From JAHBNG01 sp039028975 (GTDB lineage Bacteria; Chloroflexota; Anaerolineae; Caldilineales; Caldilineaceae), in the NCBI GenBank assembly GCA_039028975.1, contig JBCCHB010000048.1, positions 37,041 to 101,040 on the forward strand: a stretch of DNA of 64,000 nt, in the 5' to 3' direction. Both the position numbers and the translations under genes were made by a program. Positions 9,303 to 16,588 of the stretch are shown here, in pieces (the stretch's first letter is position 1; the number at the start of each line of letters is the position of its first letter). The notes below the pieces were generated by a model, which worked only from the letters and a program-made list of their open reading frames with translations, searched no databases and was not told where the DNA came from.

Positions 9303-9992
9303 CTATGCCAGTTGTGCCGCTGCCTGATTTTTGCGAGCCATATGGGCCTTAGCAATTTCAACACTCACTGCGGCATCGCGACCATATGCATCGGCACCGA
9401 CTTCTTTGGCAAAGTTCTCGGTTACAGGCGCACCACCAACCATGATATAGACATCATCCCGCATCCCTTCCTCGCCCAGCGTATCGACTACGACCTTCAT
9501 GTAGGGCATGGTCGTGGTTAGCAGAGCGCTCATGCCAATGATATCTGGTTTGTGTTCGTTGATGGCTTCCATAAACTTATCAGCATCACAATTGATCCCG
9601 AGATTAATCACCTCAAAGCCAGCACCTTCCATCATCATGGCAACCAAGTTTTTGCCAATGTCGTGGATATCCCCTTTTACTGTGCCAACAACCATGGTTC
9701 CTACCCTGGGCGCACCCGTTTCGGTAAGCAATGGACGCAAAATCTCCATGCCAGCCTTCATGGCATTGGCAGCCATCAGTACCTCCGGCACAAAAAGAAT
9801 ACCATCACGGAAGTCAACACCCACAATGTCCATTCCCGCAACCAGGCCATCATCCAAAATCTCCTGAGGTGTCTTCCCTCGGGATAGGCACTCTTGTACC
9901 TGAAGCGGAATCTCCTCCTTCAACCCATCATACAGATCATCCTGCATTTGCAGGTATAGTTCTTCCAAGTCTAGTTCAGCATATTCACTCAT
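9303..9992 (-). CDS. Corrinoid (cobalamin-binding) methyltransferase protein, MttC/MtaC type
   Basis: A 229-residue cytoplasmic protein. The N-terminal helical cap (residues 1-90; EEIPLQVQECLSRGKTPQEIL, FVPEVLMAANAMKAG) is followed by a B12-binding Rossmann domain. That domain has GDIHDIGKN, where H110 would be the lower cobalt ligand, then SALLTTTM and VGGAPVTENFA. Such proteins carry the methyl group between a substrate:corrinoid methyltransferase and a corrinoid:tetrahydrofolate methyltransferase. The strand and neighbours (methyltransferase, MetF, MetV upstream) fit this role. A GGAGACAACAGT sequence precedes the ATG. The substrate-specific MttB/MtaB-like partner is not in the window. Confidence 0.9.
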   Translation of the reverse strand: MSEYAELDLEELYLQMQDDLYDGLKEEIPLQVQECLSRGKTPQEILDDGLVAGMDIVGVDFRDGILFVPEVLMAANAMKAGMEILRPLLTETGAPRVGTMVVGTVKGDIHDIGKNLVAMMMEGAGFEVINLGINCDADKFMEAINEHKPDIIGMSALLTTTMPYMKVVVDTLGEEGMRDDVYIMVGGAPVTENFAKEVGADAYGRDAAVSVEIAKAHMARKNQAAAQLA

Positions 9993-10233
9993 ACTGTTGT
10001 CTCCATGATGATCATCATTAATCGGTCAATTATGCTCAAATAAGTTACCAAAGAGTAAGTTACCAAAGATGATATATAAAATTAAGCTGTTGAATCACAA
10101 AAGTGTATCAAACAAAGACACGAATTGGGTTTCAATTCCCTGACTAAACTGTCGCTGTCCGTCTATGACAGAGCTGAGTATAAACGATTGTATATGGATC
10201 ACTGAGTCTTGTACTGCAAACCAGTTCATCCTT
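9993..10233. other. Gap upstream of the corrinoid gene
   Basis: A 241-bp gap between the corrinoid protein gene and the Nudix gene, both on the minus strand. It contains a perfect-but-one tandem 15-bp duplication, TAAGTTACCAAAGAG/T, at 10041-10070. No cobalamin riboswitch-like conserved block was recognised. The corrinoid gene may have its own promoter here. Confidence 0.4.
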
Positions 10234-10740
10234 CTACGCCCAGTTATATTCACTAAATGGTTGGTTGTGTAAATATACAAGTTCAATAATGGCTCGTATG
10301 TAAGGGATGGTGTTCTCAGGTACGGCATCTTTGGAAAACCAGCTTAGATCGCTACACTTTTGTGGCTCCATGTTGCGCACTTGGCCACTCCATTCGGTAG
10401 CCTTAAAGAAAAAATCATAGTAGATGGCATCACTGGCTCTGTGGCACACATGAGCAAAACTCAGTGCTTGAGGCAATAGAGTGATGCCAGCCTCTTCTGT
10501 GGCCTCTCGTATCATAGCGTTTGTAGCCGATTCGCCCGCTTCCACGTGACCTGCCACAAAGCTGTAGTAGCCATCCATGTATCCTGTGTTGCAGCGCTCC
10601 AGCATCAAAATCTCGTCACCGCGTTCGAGGAGTAAATAGACAGCACTTTTTTGAGCGATTCTTTCAACCATTTGTTGTGCACCCATCGCATTGCGGCAAA
10701 ATAGTGCCCTTTCCACGTACCATCTGCCACCTTCAATCAC
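10234..10740 (-). CDS. Nudix hydrolase
   Basis: Up to 168 residues with a complete Nudix box GHVEAGESATNAMIREATEEAG (written here as G...E...REATEEAG), the Mg-binding pyrophosphohydrolase signature. The sequence ahead of the box (LMLERCNTGYMDGYYSFVAG) is typical of small stand-alone Nudix enzymes acting on nucleotide or coenzyme diphosphates. GTG 10740 overlaps the TAG stop of metF by one base, which would allow translational coupling; ATG starts at 10686 and 10671 match the family's usual N-terminus as well. The start is therefore uncertain. The true substrate is unknown. Confidence 0.85.
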   Translation of the reverse strand: MIEGGRWYVERALFCRNAMGAQQMVERIAQKSAVYLLLERGDEILMLERCNTGYMDGYYSFVAGHVEAGESATNAMIREATEEAGITLLPQALSFAHVCHRASDAIYYDFFFKATEWSGQVRNMEPQKCSDLSWFSKDAVPENTIPYIRAIIELVYLHNQPFSEYNWA

Positions 10741-11807
10741 TAGGCCTGGCTTCGCTGTTGATAGCGCCGCGGTCGCCCATCTGATTCTAGCCGATGCGGG
10801 ACTTTGCGTGGCAAGAGAGCTGCCCGATGAACAATCTCGGCTACGGTTTTCTCCTGGCGATAGGCCATTATATGAACCCCATGAACTCCCTCAATTTCCC
10901 GCACTTGCTGGATAATCTCGATGCAGATCTGTTTCCCCTCTTCCACCTTTTTCCCTTTGGGCGTTTTGGCCAGACGATCCACCACTTCATTTGGAATCCA
11001 GACCCCAGGGACTTTGGTGCGCATAAATTCAGCCGCTTTTTCGGAGCGCAGGGGTCCCACACCAACCAGAATGTAGACCCTTTCATGGAGTCCCAGGTCG
11101 CGTACATGCCTCATAAAGTCCACCAGACGAGGTACATCATAGCAGTATTGGGTCTGAATAAAATCGGCACCGGCTTCCACCTTTTTGGCCATTCGTAGAG
11201 GCCGCCAATCAAAGGGCGGTACAAAAGGATTGGCCGCAGCACCTAAGAAGAAGCGAGGCGCTTTTTCCAATTTACGGCCACTCAGAAAGATGCCCTTATC
11301 GCGCATGATACGGGCCGTACGCAGCAGGTGCATACAATCAAAGTCAAAGACTCGCTTGGCCTCAGGCTGATCACCAGCCGTAACGTCGTCCCCGGTTAAG
11401 CAGAGCACGTTCTGAACACCCAATGCCGCAGCACCCAATAGATCTCCTTGCATGGCAATGCGGTTACGATCCCGACAGCCCATCTGAAAGATCGGTTCAT
11501 ATCCGGCTTGAACCATGAGGGTGGAACAGGCTAAGCTACTCATGTGGCAGTTGGCCCCAGATCCATCTGTGGCGTTGATCCCGTCGCAGACTTCAGAGAG
11601 GACGAGCGCATTCTTGTACAGATCGGCTGGGTCTGCGCTGTCCGGTGCGTGGATTTCCGCGGTTACGGCAAAACGCCCAGAGCTTAGAACCCGCTCCAGA
11701 CGGCTATTGGCCCGCAGTGGCCGTTCACCGTTGCCAGCTACTTCAGATATCGGTGATGAGATTTTTGTTGTATCGGAAAGCTGGAAGCCATTGAGATTAT
11801 TTGCCAT
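10740..11807 (-). CDS. metF: Methylenetetrahydrofolate reductase, MetF subunit
   Basis: A 355-residue cytoplasmic TIM-barrel protein of the MetF family. It interconverts 5,10-methylene- and 5-methyl-tetrahydrofolate. Family blocks are visible: TAEIHAPD (catalytic Glu region), NATDGSGANCHMSSLA, GCRDRNRIAMQGDLLGAAA, VLCLTGDD, FIQTQYCYD. It lies 10 bp downstream of the pterin methyltransferase gene and close to a MetV gene, so it is likely part of a MetVF complex as in acetogens, here perhaps running in the oxidative direction on methyl-THF. ATG 11807 is used because the upstream extension to 11876 overlaps the preceding gene and is Arg-rich. The C-terminus is basic (RRYQQRSQA). Confidence 0.88.
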   Translation of the reverse strand: MANNLNGFQLSDTTKISSPISEVAGNGERPLRANSRLERVLSSGRFAVTAEIHAPDSADPADLYKNALVLSEVCDGINATDGSGANCHMSSLACSTLMVQAGYEPIFQMGCRDRNRIAMQGDLLGAAALGVQNVLCLTGDDVTAGDQPEAKRVFDFDCMHLLRTARIMRDKGIFLSGRKLEKAPRFFLGAAANPFVPPFDWRPLRMAKKVEAGADFIQTQYCYDVPRLVDFMRHVRDLGLHERVYILVGVGPLRSEKAAEFMRTKVPGVWIPNEVVDRLAKTPKGKKVEEGKQICIEIIQQVREIEGVHGVHIMAYRQEKTVAEIVHRAALLPRKVPHRLESDGRPRRYQQRSQA

Positions 11808-11817
11808 AGCGTAAATG

Positions 11818-12774
11818 TTATTCCGCTGCATCGCCGCGCGAGCGACGGGCAGCCCGTCGTGCCTCGCGAGCCGCACGGCGATCCTCGCCCCCTGGTGTGC
11901 TAGCCTTGCTGCCAGCCGAGTCTTGCTGGCGCATAGCAGTCAGGTAGCGCATGGTGTCATCATCGTGGCCCATTAACACATCAGCAGCATAGACAGCATT
12001 ACGAATCGCCTTCTCCATGGGATTGGTAATGGCACACGTCATGCCCGAGGTAATCGCCATGGCAATGAAGGTCGCATTGAGCAGGTGACGATTGGGCATA
12101 CCAAAACTAATGTTGCTCGCGCCACAGACTGTGTTGCAGCCCAACTCCTCTCGCACGATTCGTACGATGTTAAAAAGATCGGCTCCAGCCGTCTTAACAG
12201 CACCGATAGGCATGGCCAATGGATCAATGATTATATCCTCTGGTTTGATACCATAAGTGGCTGCTCGCTCCACAATCTTCTTGGCCACCTGGAAACGCAC
12301 GTTGGGATCATAGCTAATACCACTCTCGTCATTGCTAATAGCAATCACTGGCACATCATATTCTGCAACCACAGGTAAAATAGTCTCCAGCCGATCCTCC
12401 TCACCTGTGACGCTATTAACGATGGGGCGACCTTTGGCCGCTTTAATGCCTGCAATCAGCGCTGGGACAACGCTGCTATCGATGCAAAGTGGAACGTCGG
12501 TGATGTTCTGAATCAATTCGATACATTGGATCATCAGGTCCGGTTCGGTTTTGTGGGGTTCTACGCTGGTTACGCCTACATTCACATCCAAAATATGGGC
12601 ACCGGCAGCAATTTGGGACTTAGCATCTCGTTCCACCCGGCTTAAATCGCCTGCCATCATTTCGGCTTCTAGTTTCTTTCGCCCGGTTGGGTTGATGCGT
12701 TCGCCGATGATAACGAAAGGTTGCTCGGGACCGATAATGATTTCTTGCGTAGGAGATTTGACAATGGTATTCAT
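11818..12774 (-). CDS. Pterin-binding corrinoid:tetrahydrofolate methyltransferase (DHPS-like)
   Basis: A 318-residue cytoplasmic TIM-barrel protein of the pterin-binding (dihydropteroate synthase-like) methyltransferase family. Motifs: FVIIGERINPTGRKKL at residues 20-35, HILDVNVG with D63 and N65 at the pterin site, CIDSS, GRPIVNSVTGE, and GASNISFGMPNR. MtgA, MtvA and AcsE/MeTr are relatives that move methyl groups between a corrinoid protein and tetrahydrofolate; that is the likely role with the corrinoid protein at 9303. The ATG at 12774 follows AAGGAAAT by 7 bp, so the longer frame is not used. After residue about 275 there is an unusual low-complexity Arg/Ala tail (REARRAARRSRG), not needed for the fold. 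Confidence 0.85.
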   Translation of the reverse strand: MNTIVKSPTQEIIIGPEQPFVIIGERINPTGRKKLEAEMMAGDLSRVERDAKSQIAAGAHILDVNVGVTSVEPHKTEPDLMIQCIELIQNITDVPLCIDSSVVPALIAGIKAAKGRPIVNSVTGEEDRLETILPVVAEYDVPVIAISNDESGISYDPNVRFQVAKKIVERAATYGIKPEDIIIDPLAMPIGAVKTAGADLFNIVRIVREELGCNTVCGASNISFGMPNRHLLNATFIAMAITSGMTCAITNPMEKAIRNAVYAADVLMGHDDDTMRYLTAMRQQDSAGSKASTPGGEDRRAAREARRAARRSRGDAAE

Positions 12775-12837
12775 AAATAATTTCCTTTTTACTATCAGCT
12801 GCTCATTTTCAGCTAACCAATCACCAGCTACCAGCAA

Positions 12838-13356
12838 TTACTTCTCCAATTCGCTCAATGGTACCCAGCCAACCTGATGCGCTTGATCGGTGCCTTCAAG
12901 AAGATTGATCCATGAAGAAGAATCTTTGAGTTGGCGATTGAGCGGTGGTTGGAGAAGCTGAATCTCATCTTTGTACTCGGTCATGGATTGGCTACGTTCC
13001 CATGCTTGAACCCAAATGCAAGGCATCTCTGGGATGACCTCACAATGGCCGTTGGCCCGTACGCCTCCACAAGGGCCATTGCGCAGATTCTTGGGACAGT
13101 TCATGGGACAAGTCATACCCGTGCTGTGAAGGATACACTGACCACACATCTGGCAATTGAAAAGATATCCCTTTAGCACCTCTTCGCTCCAAATCATATA
13201 CTTCTCGCCAGTCTTGGGGGCAAGGCGCTTGAGTAAAGGGTACAGCATCTTAATCAACGCCTTGGATAGATCATAGACGAGTTCCAAAAAACGAGGGTGA
13301 TCTTTCAGCCACTCACTACCCGGTCGGCGTCGGGCTTCGGCCATGGGTATTGACAT
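12838..13356 (-). CDS. metV: MetV-type methylenetetrahydrofolate reductase C-terminal domain protein
   Basis: A 172-residue protein of the MTHFR C-terminal family (PF12225-like), the MetV partner of MetF in acetogens and related bacteria. A cysteine-rich block runs from residue 68 to 113: CxxCxxC at 68, 71 and 74, then C83, C87, C96, C105 and C113, including CPMNCPKNLRNGPCGG, which is diagnostic. MetV binds zinc and is needed for full MetF function in studied members. ATG 13356 has GGAAAG 7 bp upstream; the upstream TTG is rejected. The gene overlaps the end of the IclR gene by 41 bp in another frame, suggesting coupling in one operon. Confidence 0.85.
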   Translation of the reverse strand: MSIPMAEARRRPGSEWLKDHPRFLELVYDLSKALIKMLYPLLKRLAPKTGEKYMIWSEEVLKGYLFNCQMCGQCILHSTGMTCPMNCPKNLRNGPCGGVRANGHCEVIPEMPCIWVQAWERSQSMTEYKDEIQLLQPPLNRQLKDSSSWINLLEGTDQAHQVGWVPLSELEK

Positions 13357-14116
13357 GTAATTTCTTTCCAATTGATTGAATTTGTCGACTCACGACAGTA
13401 CAGGTATCGACAACTAGCTGGGTAATTCGGTGTTTCTTTCCTTCTGGCGGAAAGCGAAAAACGGGCCCACAGACGTAAATTGATGCAACCAGCTCATTGT
13501 TGCTATCAAAGATTGGGGCAGAGACCACGCAAAGCCCCTCGGTAAATTCCTCAATTGACCAATCATAGCCATGGTTGCGTACCTGATCGATCCTGTGGAG
13601 CAACTTGTGTCGGTTAACAATGGTATTCGGGGCCTGTTTTTCCAAAGGCGTACGAGAGAGATAGTCGGCCAGCTCATTGCCTTTTGAATAGGCTAAAAAG
13701 AGCTTTCCGGAAGAGACGGCATTGAGCGGTAGGCGTTCACCAGTCCAATTGCGAATTTGCACAGCATGTTGGCTGGCAATCTGATCAACAAAGTAGGCCA
13801 TATCCCCATCTGGAACGCAGAGACCTACCGTCTCTTCCGTTGCATCAGCAAGTTGGGTCAGATATGGACGTACAAATGTCTGTAAAGAGGATGGGGTAAG
13901 AGTTGATGAGAGTAGCTTGGCGATGCCGTTACCGATGAGCAATGAACCGTTGTCTCGCTCAATGGCGCGTTCCTTTTCTAGCGCGATGATTAACCGAGAA
14001 ACCGTGCTCTTGTGTAGATCCGTATAGCGGGCCAACTCAGTAACGCTAACCCCATCAGGATGTTCGGCTATGGCGCGTAGCAGCGCAAACGCTCGCTCGA
14101 TTGACTGAACACTCAT
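13316..14116 (-). CDS. IclR-family transcriptional regulator
   Basis: A 266-residue regulator. Residues 1-60 form the winged helix-turn-helix (VQSIERAFALLRAIAEHPDG, VTELARYTDLHKSTVSRLI). The rest is the IclR effector domain (TEETVGLCVPDGDMAYFVDQI, GERLPLNAVSSGKLFLAY, GLCVVSAPIFDSNNELVASIYVCG). It heads the metV-methyltransferase-metF cluster and very likely senses the methylated substrate or a product. A perfect palindrome ATCTTATAAGAT at 14194-14205 lies in the divergent promoter region and could be its operator. The start at 14116 suits the family; the frame extends to 14155. No strong ribosome site is visible. Confidence 0.88.
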   Translation of the reverse strand: MSVQSIERAFALLRAIAEHPDGVSVTELARYTDLHKSTVSRLIIALEKERAIERDNGSLLIGNGIAKLLSSTLTPSSLQTFVRPYLTQLADATEETVGLCVPDGDMAYFVDQIASQHAVQIRNWTGERLPLNAVSSGKLFLAYSKGNELADYLSRTPLEKQAPNTIVNRHKLLHRIDQVRNHGYDWSIEEFTEGLCVVSAPIFDSNNELVASIYVCGPVFRFPPEGKKHRITQLVVDTCTVVSRQIQSIGKKLHVNTHGRSPTPTG

Positions 14117-14174
14117 TGTCCAAAGTCGTTTCCAGTTGACCCTAAATTGTCCCATATTATGAGACTAGCTTACT

Positions 14175-14222
14175 TTGCGGAACAGATTTAGCCATCTTAT
14201 AAGATTCAGCGGGAAAAGTCAA
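14175..14222. promoter_or_regulatory. Divergent promoter pair with palindromic operator candidate
   Basis: On the plus strand TTGCGG (14175) and TATAAG (14198) are 17 bp apart, fitting a sigma-70 promoter for the ABC exporter. On the minus strand TTGACT (14217-14222) and TAAGAT (14194-14199) are also 17 bp apart, fitting a promoter for iclR. Both -10 regions fall on the perfect 12-bp palindrome ATCTTATAAGAT (14194-14205). A repressor bound there would block both directions. This is pattern reading only. Confidence 0.4.
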
Positions 14223-14442
14223 TCAGGGAAACCTTAAAATTTATGTGATCGATTCGGGCATATTACCTTTGCCTAACAAATGATCTACTCTGTCAGAGAT
14301 GATCCAATGCCCCAAACTTGTCATCTAACCGAAAGATATGTTGCCGCCATGTTCCGATAAAGTAACAGGTAACTATCCCAGTGGTCGTGCTAAATCAACA
14401 CCGCTACGGGAAAAAGTTGTTAAAATAGTGGAACCAGAGTGT

Positions 14443-16338
14443 ATGGCAGAAAAAATGGTGGATAAAGCCTTAGAACGTTTAAAAACCCAGTTGCCCTATT
14501 TCCCAAAAGTTTTTGCCCTCGTATGGGAAGCGGCTCAAGGTTGGACACTGGCTTGGATTGTGCTACTCATTGGGCAAGGGCTCCTACCCGTAGCGACTGT
14601 CACCCTAACGCGCTCGCTTGTAGACAGCCTAGTGAAGACAATGAATACAGCCGGGAGTGAGCCAGTAAGTAGAGGGCTCTCGACCTTTGGGCAACCTATG
14701 CTGTTGCTGCTCTTGATGGCCTTGCTGTTGATTTTGTCCGAAGTGCTGCGCAGCGTTACGGGCTGGGTGCGCACGGCTCAGTCAGAGCTGGTCCAAGATC
14801 ATCTTAGTGGATTGATTCACGATCAAGCAACTGTGCTGGATATGACCTATTACGAGAATCCGGCCTACTATAATTTGCTTCATCAAGCCCGTTTCCAGGC
14901 GATTTCGCGCCCACTTAGCCTGCTAGAGAACCTGGGCACCCTGGCCCAAAATATGTTGACCTTCCTGGCCATGACAGCCATTTTGGTGACGTATGCCTGG
15001 TGGCTGCCTGGGATTTTGCTGATAAGCGCCATACCTGGACTTATGATTGTGGTTCGCTTCGCCATGACAGAAAATCGATGGCGATTGCGTAACACGGCCA
15101 GCGAACGACGTACTCGTTACTACGAAATGCTCTTAACTGATCGGGAATCCGTTGCCGAAATCAGGCTCTTTGGCTTGGGGGATCACTTTAAGCAAGCCTA
15201 TCGAACCATCCGTCAGAGGCTGCGCACGGAACGGATAGACTTATCTCGTTCTCAAGCAATTGCCGAGCTATCCGCCAGAGGATTTAGCTTGGCGACCGTT
15301 GGACTTGTTCTGGCTTGGATGGTCTTGCAGATAGTGAGAGGATTATTTAGCTTGGGCGATCTGGCCATGTTCTACCAAGTCTTCAATCAGGGACAAAAGC
15401 TAATGGGCACCCTGACAAGTAGCGCTCGCCAAATCTATACAAACCTACTCTTCTTGGAGAACCTTTTCCAATTTTTGGCTTTAGACTCACAGATCGAGGA
15501 TCCTAATGAACCTAAACCCCTACCTCAGCCCCTCACCAGTAGTATCCGCTTCCAGAACATTACGTTCCGGTATCCAGAGAGTGAGCGGACCGCTCTGAAA
15601 CAGTTCGATTTGACCATTCCGGCGGGAAAGATTGTGGCCATTGTTGGGGAAAATGGTGCAGGCAAAAGTACGTTGTTCAAACTGCTCTGCCGCTTTTATG
15701 ATCCACAAGAGGGTAGAGTCACTATAGACGATCTAGATATTCGCGAGATGGCCCAAGCCGAGCTACGACGCAACATTACGGTCCTCTTTCAGCAGCCGGT
15801 TCACTACCACGCTTCAGCAGCCCAGAATATTGAATTGGGTGATATCGACAATAGCCCTGAACACCATCATATTCAACAAGCTGCTATAGCGGCTGGCGCG
15901 GATGGACCTATTGAACGGTTGCCCGAGGTCTATGAGACCTTGTTGGGGAAGTGGTTTGGCGGGGCAGAATTGAGCGGTGGCGAATGGCAGCGAGTGGCCT
16001 TGGCTCGGGCCTTTTTACGTCAAGCACCCATCATCGCTTTGGATGAGCCAACCAGCGCCATGGACTCATGGGCCGAAGCGGACTGGATGGAGCGCTTTCG
16101 AGCACTGGCTGCGGGGCGGACCGCACTCCTGATCACTCACCGCTTCACCACAGCCATGCAGGCGGATATCATTCATGTGATGGTGGAGGGGAAGCTGATT
16201 GAGTCGGGGAGCCACGAGGAGTTGCTGACGCTGGAGGGGCACTATGCAGATTCATGGCGCAAGCAGATGAGCCTCAACAATGAGACCGACATAGACAAAA
16301 CTCATCAATCCTACTGTAGAGCCACTGCTGTCATCTAG
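14443..16338 (+). CDS. ABC exporter, fused permease and ATP-binding protein
   Basis: A 631-residue half-transporter. Residues about 25-330 hold roughly six membrane segments. The nucleotide-binding domain follows with Walker A GENGAGKST (from residue 402), Q-loop LFQQP, signature LSGGEWQ, Walker B IIALDEP and H-loop LLITHRF. It would work as a homodimer or with another half-transporter to export an unknown lipid, peptide or drug. ATG 14443 (MAEKMVDKALERL) is chosen; the open frame begins at 14338 with a polar stretch that is probably untranslated leader. It is divergent from iclR across a 326-bp region that may carry shared control. Confidence 0.88.
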   Translation: MAEKMVDKALERLKTQLPYFPKVFALVWEAAQGWTLAWIVLLIGQGLLPVATVTLTRSLVDSLVKTMNTAGSEPVSRGLSTFGQPMLLLLLMALLLILSEVLRSVTGWVRTAQSELVQDHLSGLIHDQATVLDMTYYENPAYYNLLHQARFQAISRPLSLLENLGTLAQNMLTFLAMTAILVTYAWWLPGILLISAIPGLMIVVRFAMTENRWRLRNTASERRTRYYEMLLTDRESVAEIRLFGLGDHFKQAYRTIRQRLRTERIDLSRSQAIAELSARGFSLATVGLVLAWMVLQIVRGLFSLGDLAMFYQVFNQGQKLMGTLTSSARQIYTNLLFLENLFQFLALDSQIEDPNEPKPLPQPLTSSIRFQNITFRYPESERTALKQFDLTIPAGKIVAIVGENGAGKSTLFKLLCRFYDPQEGRVTIDDLDIREMAQAELRRNITVLFQQPVHYHASAAQNIELGDIDNSPEHHHIQQAAIAAGADGPIERLPEVYETLLGKWFGGAELSGGEWQRVALARAFLRQAPIIALDEPTSAMDSWAEADWMERFRALAAGRTALLITHRFTTAMQADIIHVMVEGKLIESGSHEELLTLEGHYADSWRKQMSLNNETDIDKTHQSYCRATAVI

Positions 16339-16409
16339 CTATGAAGCGGCCCGGTCTGAACACCATTGCGCTATCTATCGTGTACTAATTGGGGTATGGC
16401 TCGGTTACG

Positions 16410-16465
16410 GCCGCAAAGCGGCACAAAGAATCTCATGATTATTTGACCGAAAAACGCAGATTCTT
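16410..16465. terminator. Stem-loops between convergent genes
   Basis: Two inverted repeats lie between the ends of the ABC exporter and the propeller-protease gene: GCCGC-AAA-GCGGC (16410-16422) and AAGAATCT...AGATTCTT (16426-16465). Neither is followed by a clear T-run, so factor-independent termination is only a possibility. Confidence 0.3.
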
Positions 16466-16588
16466 CAATCGCTCCGCTCTAGGTTGCTTTACAACTGTAA
16501 CCAAACAGCTATTACCAGGCTGCCAAGCGACACAACAGAAGAAGTCACGTTGACATTGTGATCGACTCATACAGTGCTGAACATGCCA

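Noticed and set aside
10163..10190. Fifth copy of palindromic element A (AGCTGAGTATA)
   Set aside because: Only 11 bp match one end; no stem or other end is nearby.
9993..10233. Cobalamin riboswitch before the corrinoid-protein gene
   Set aside because: No B12-box-like or other conserved riboswitch block could be seen on the minus strand.
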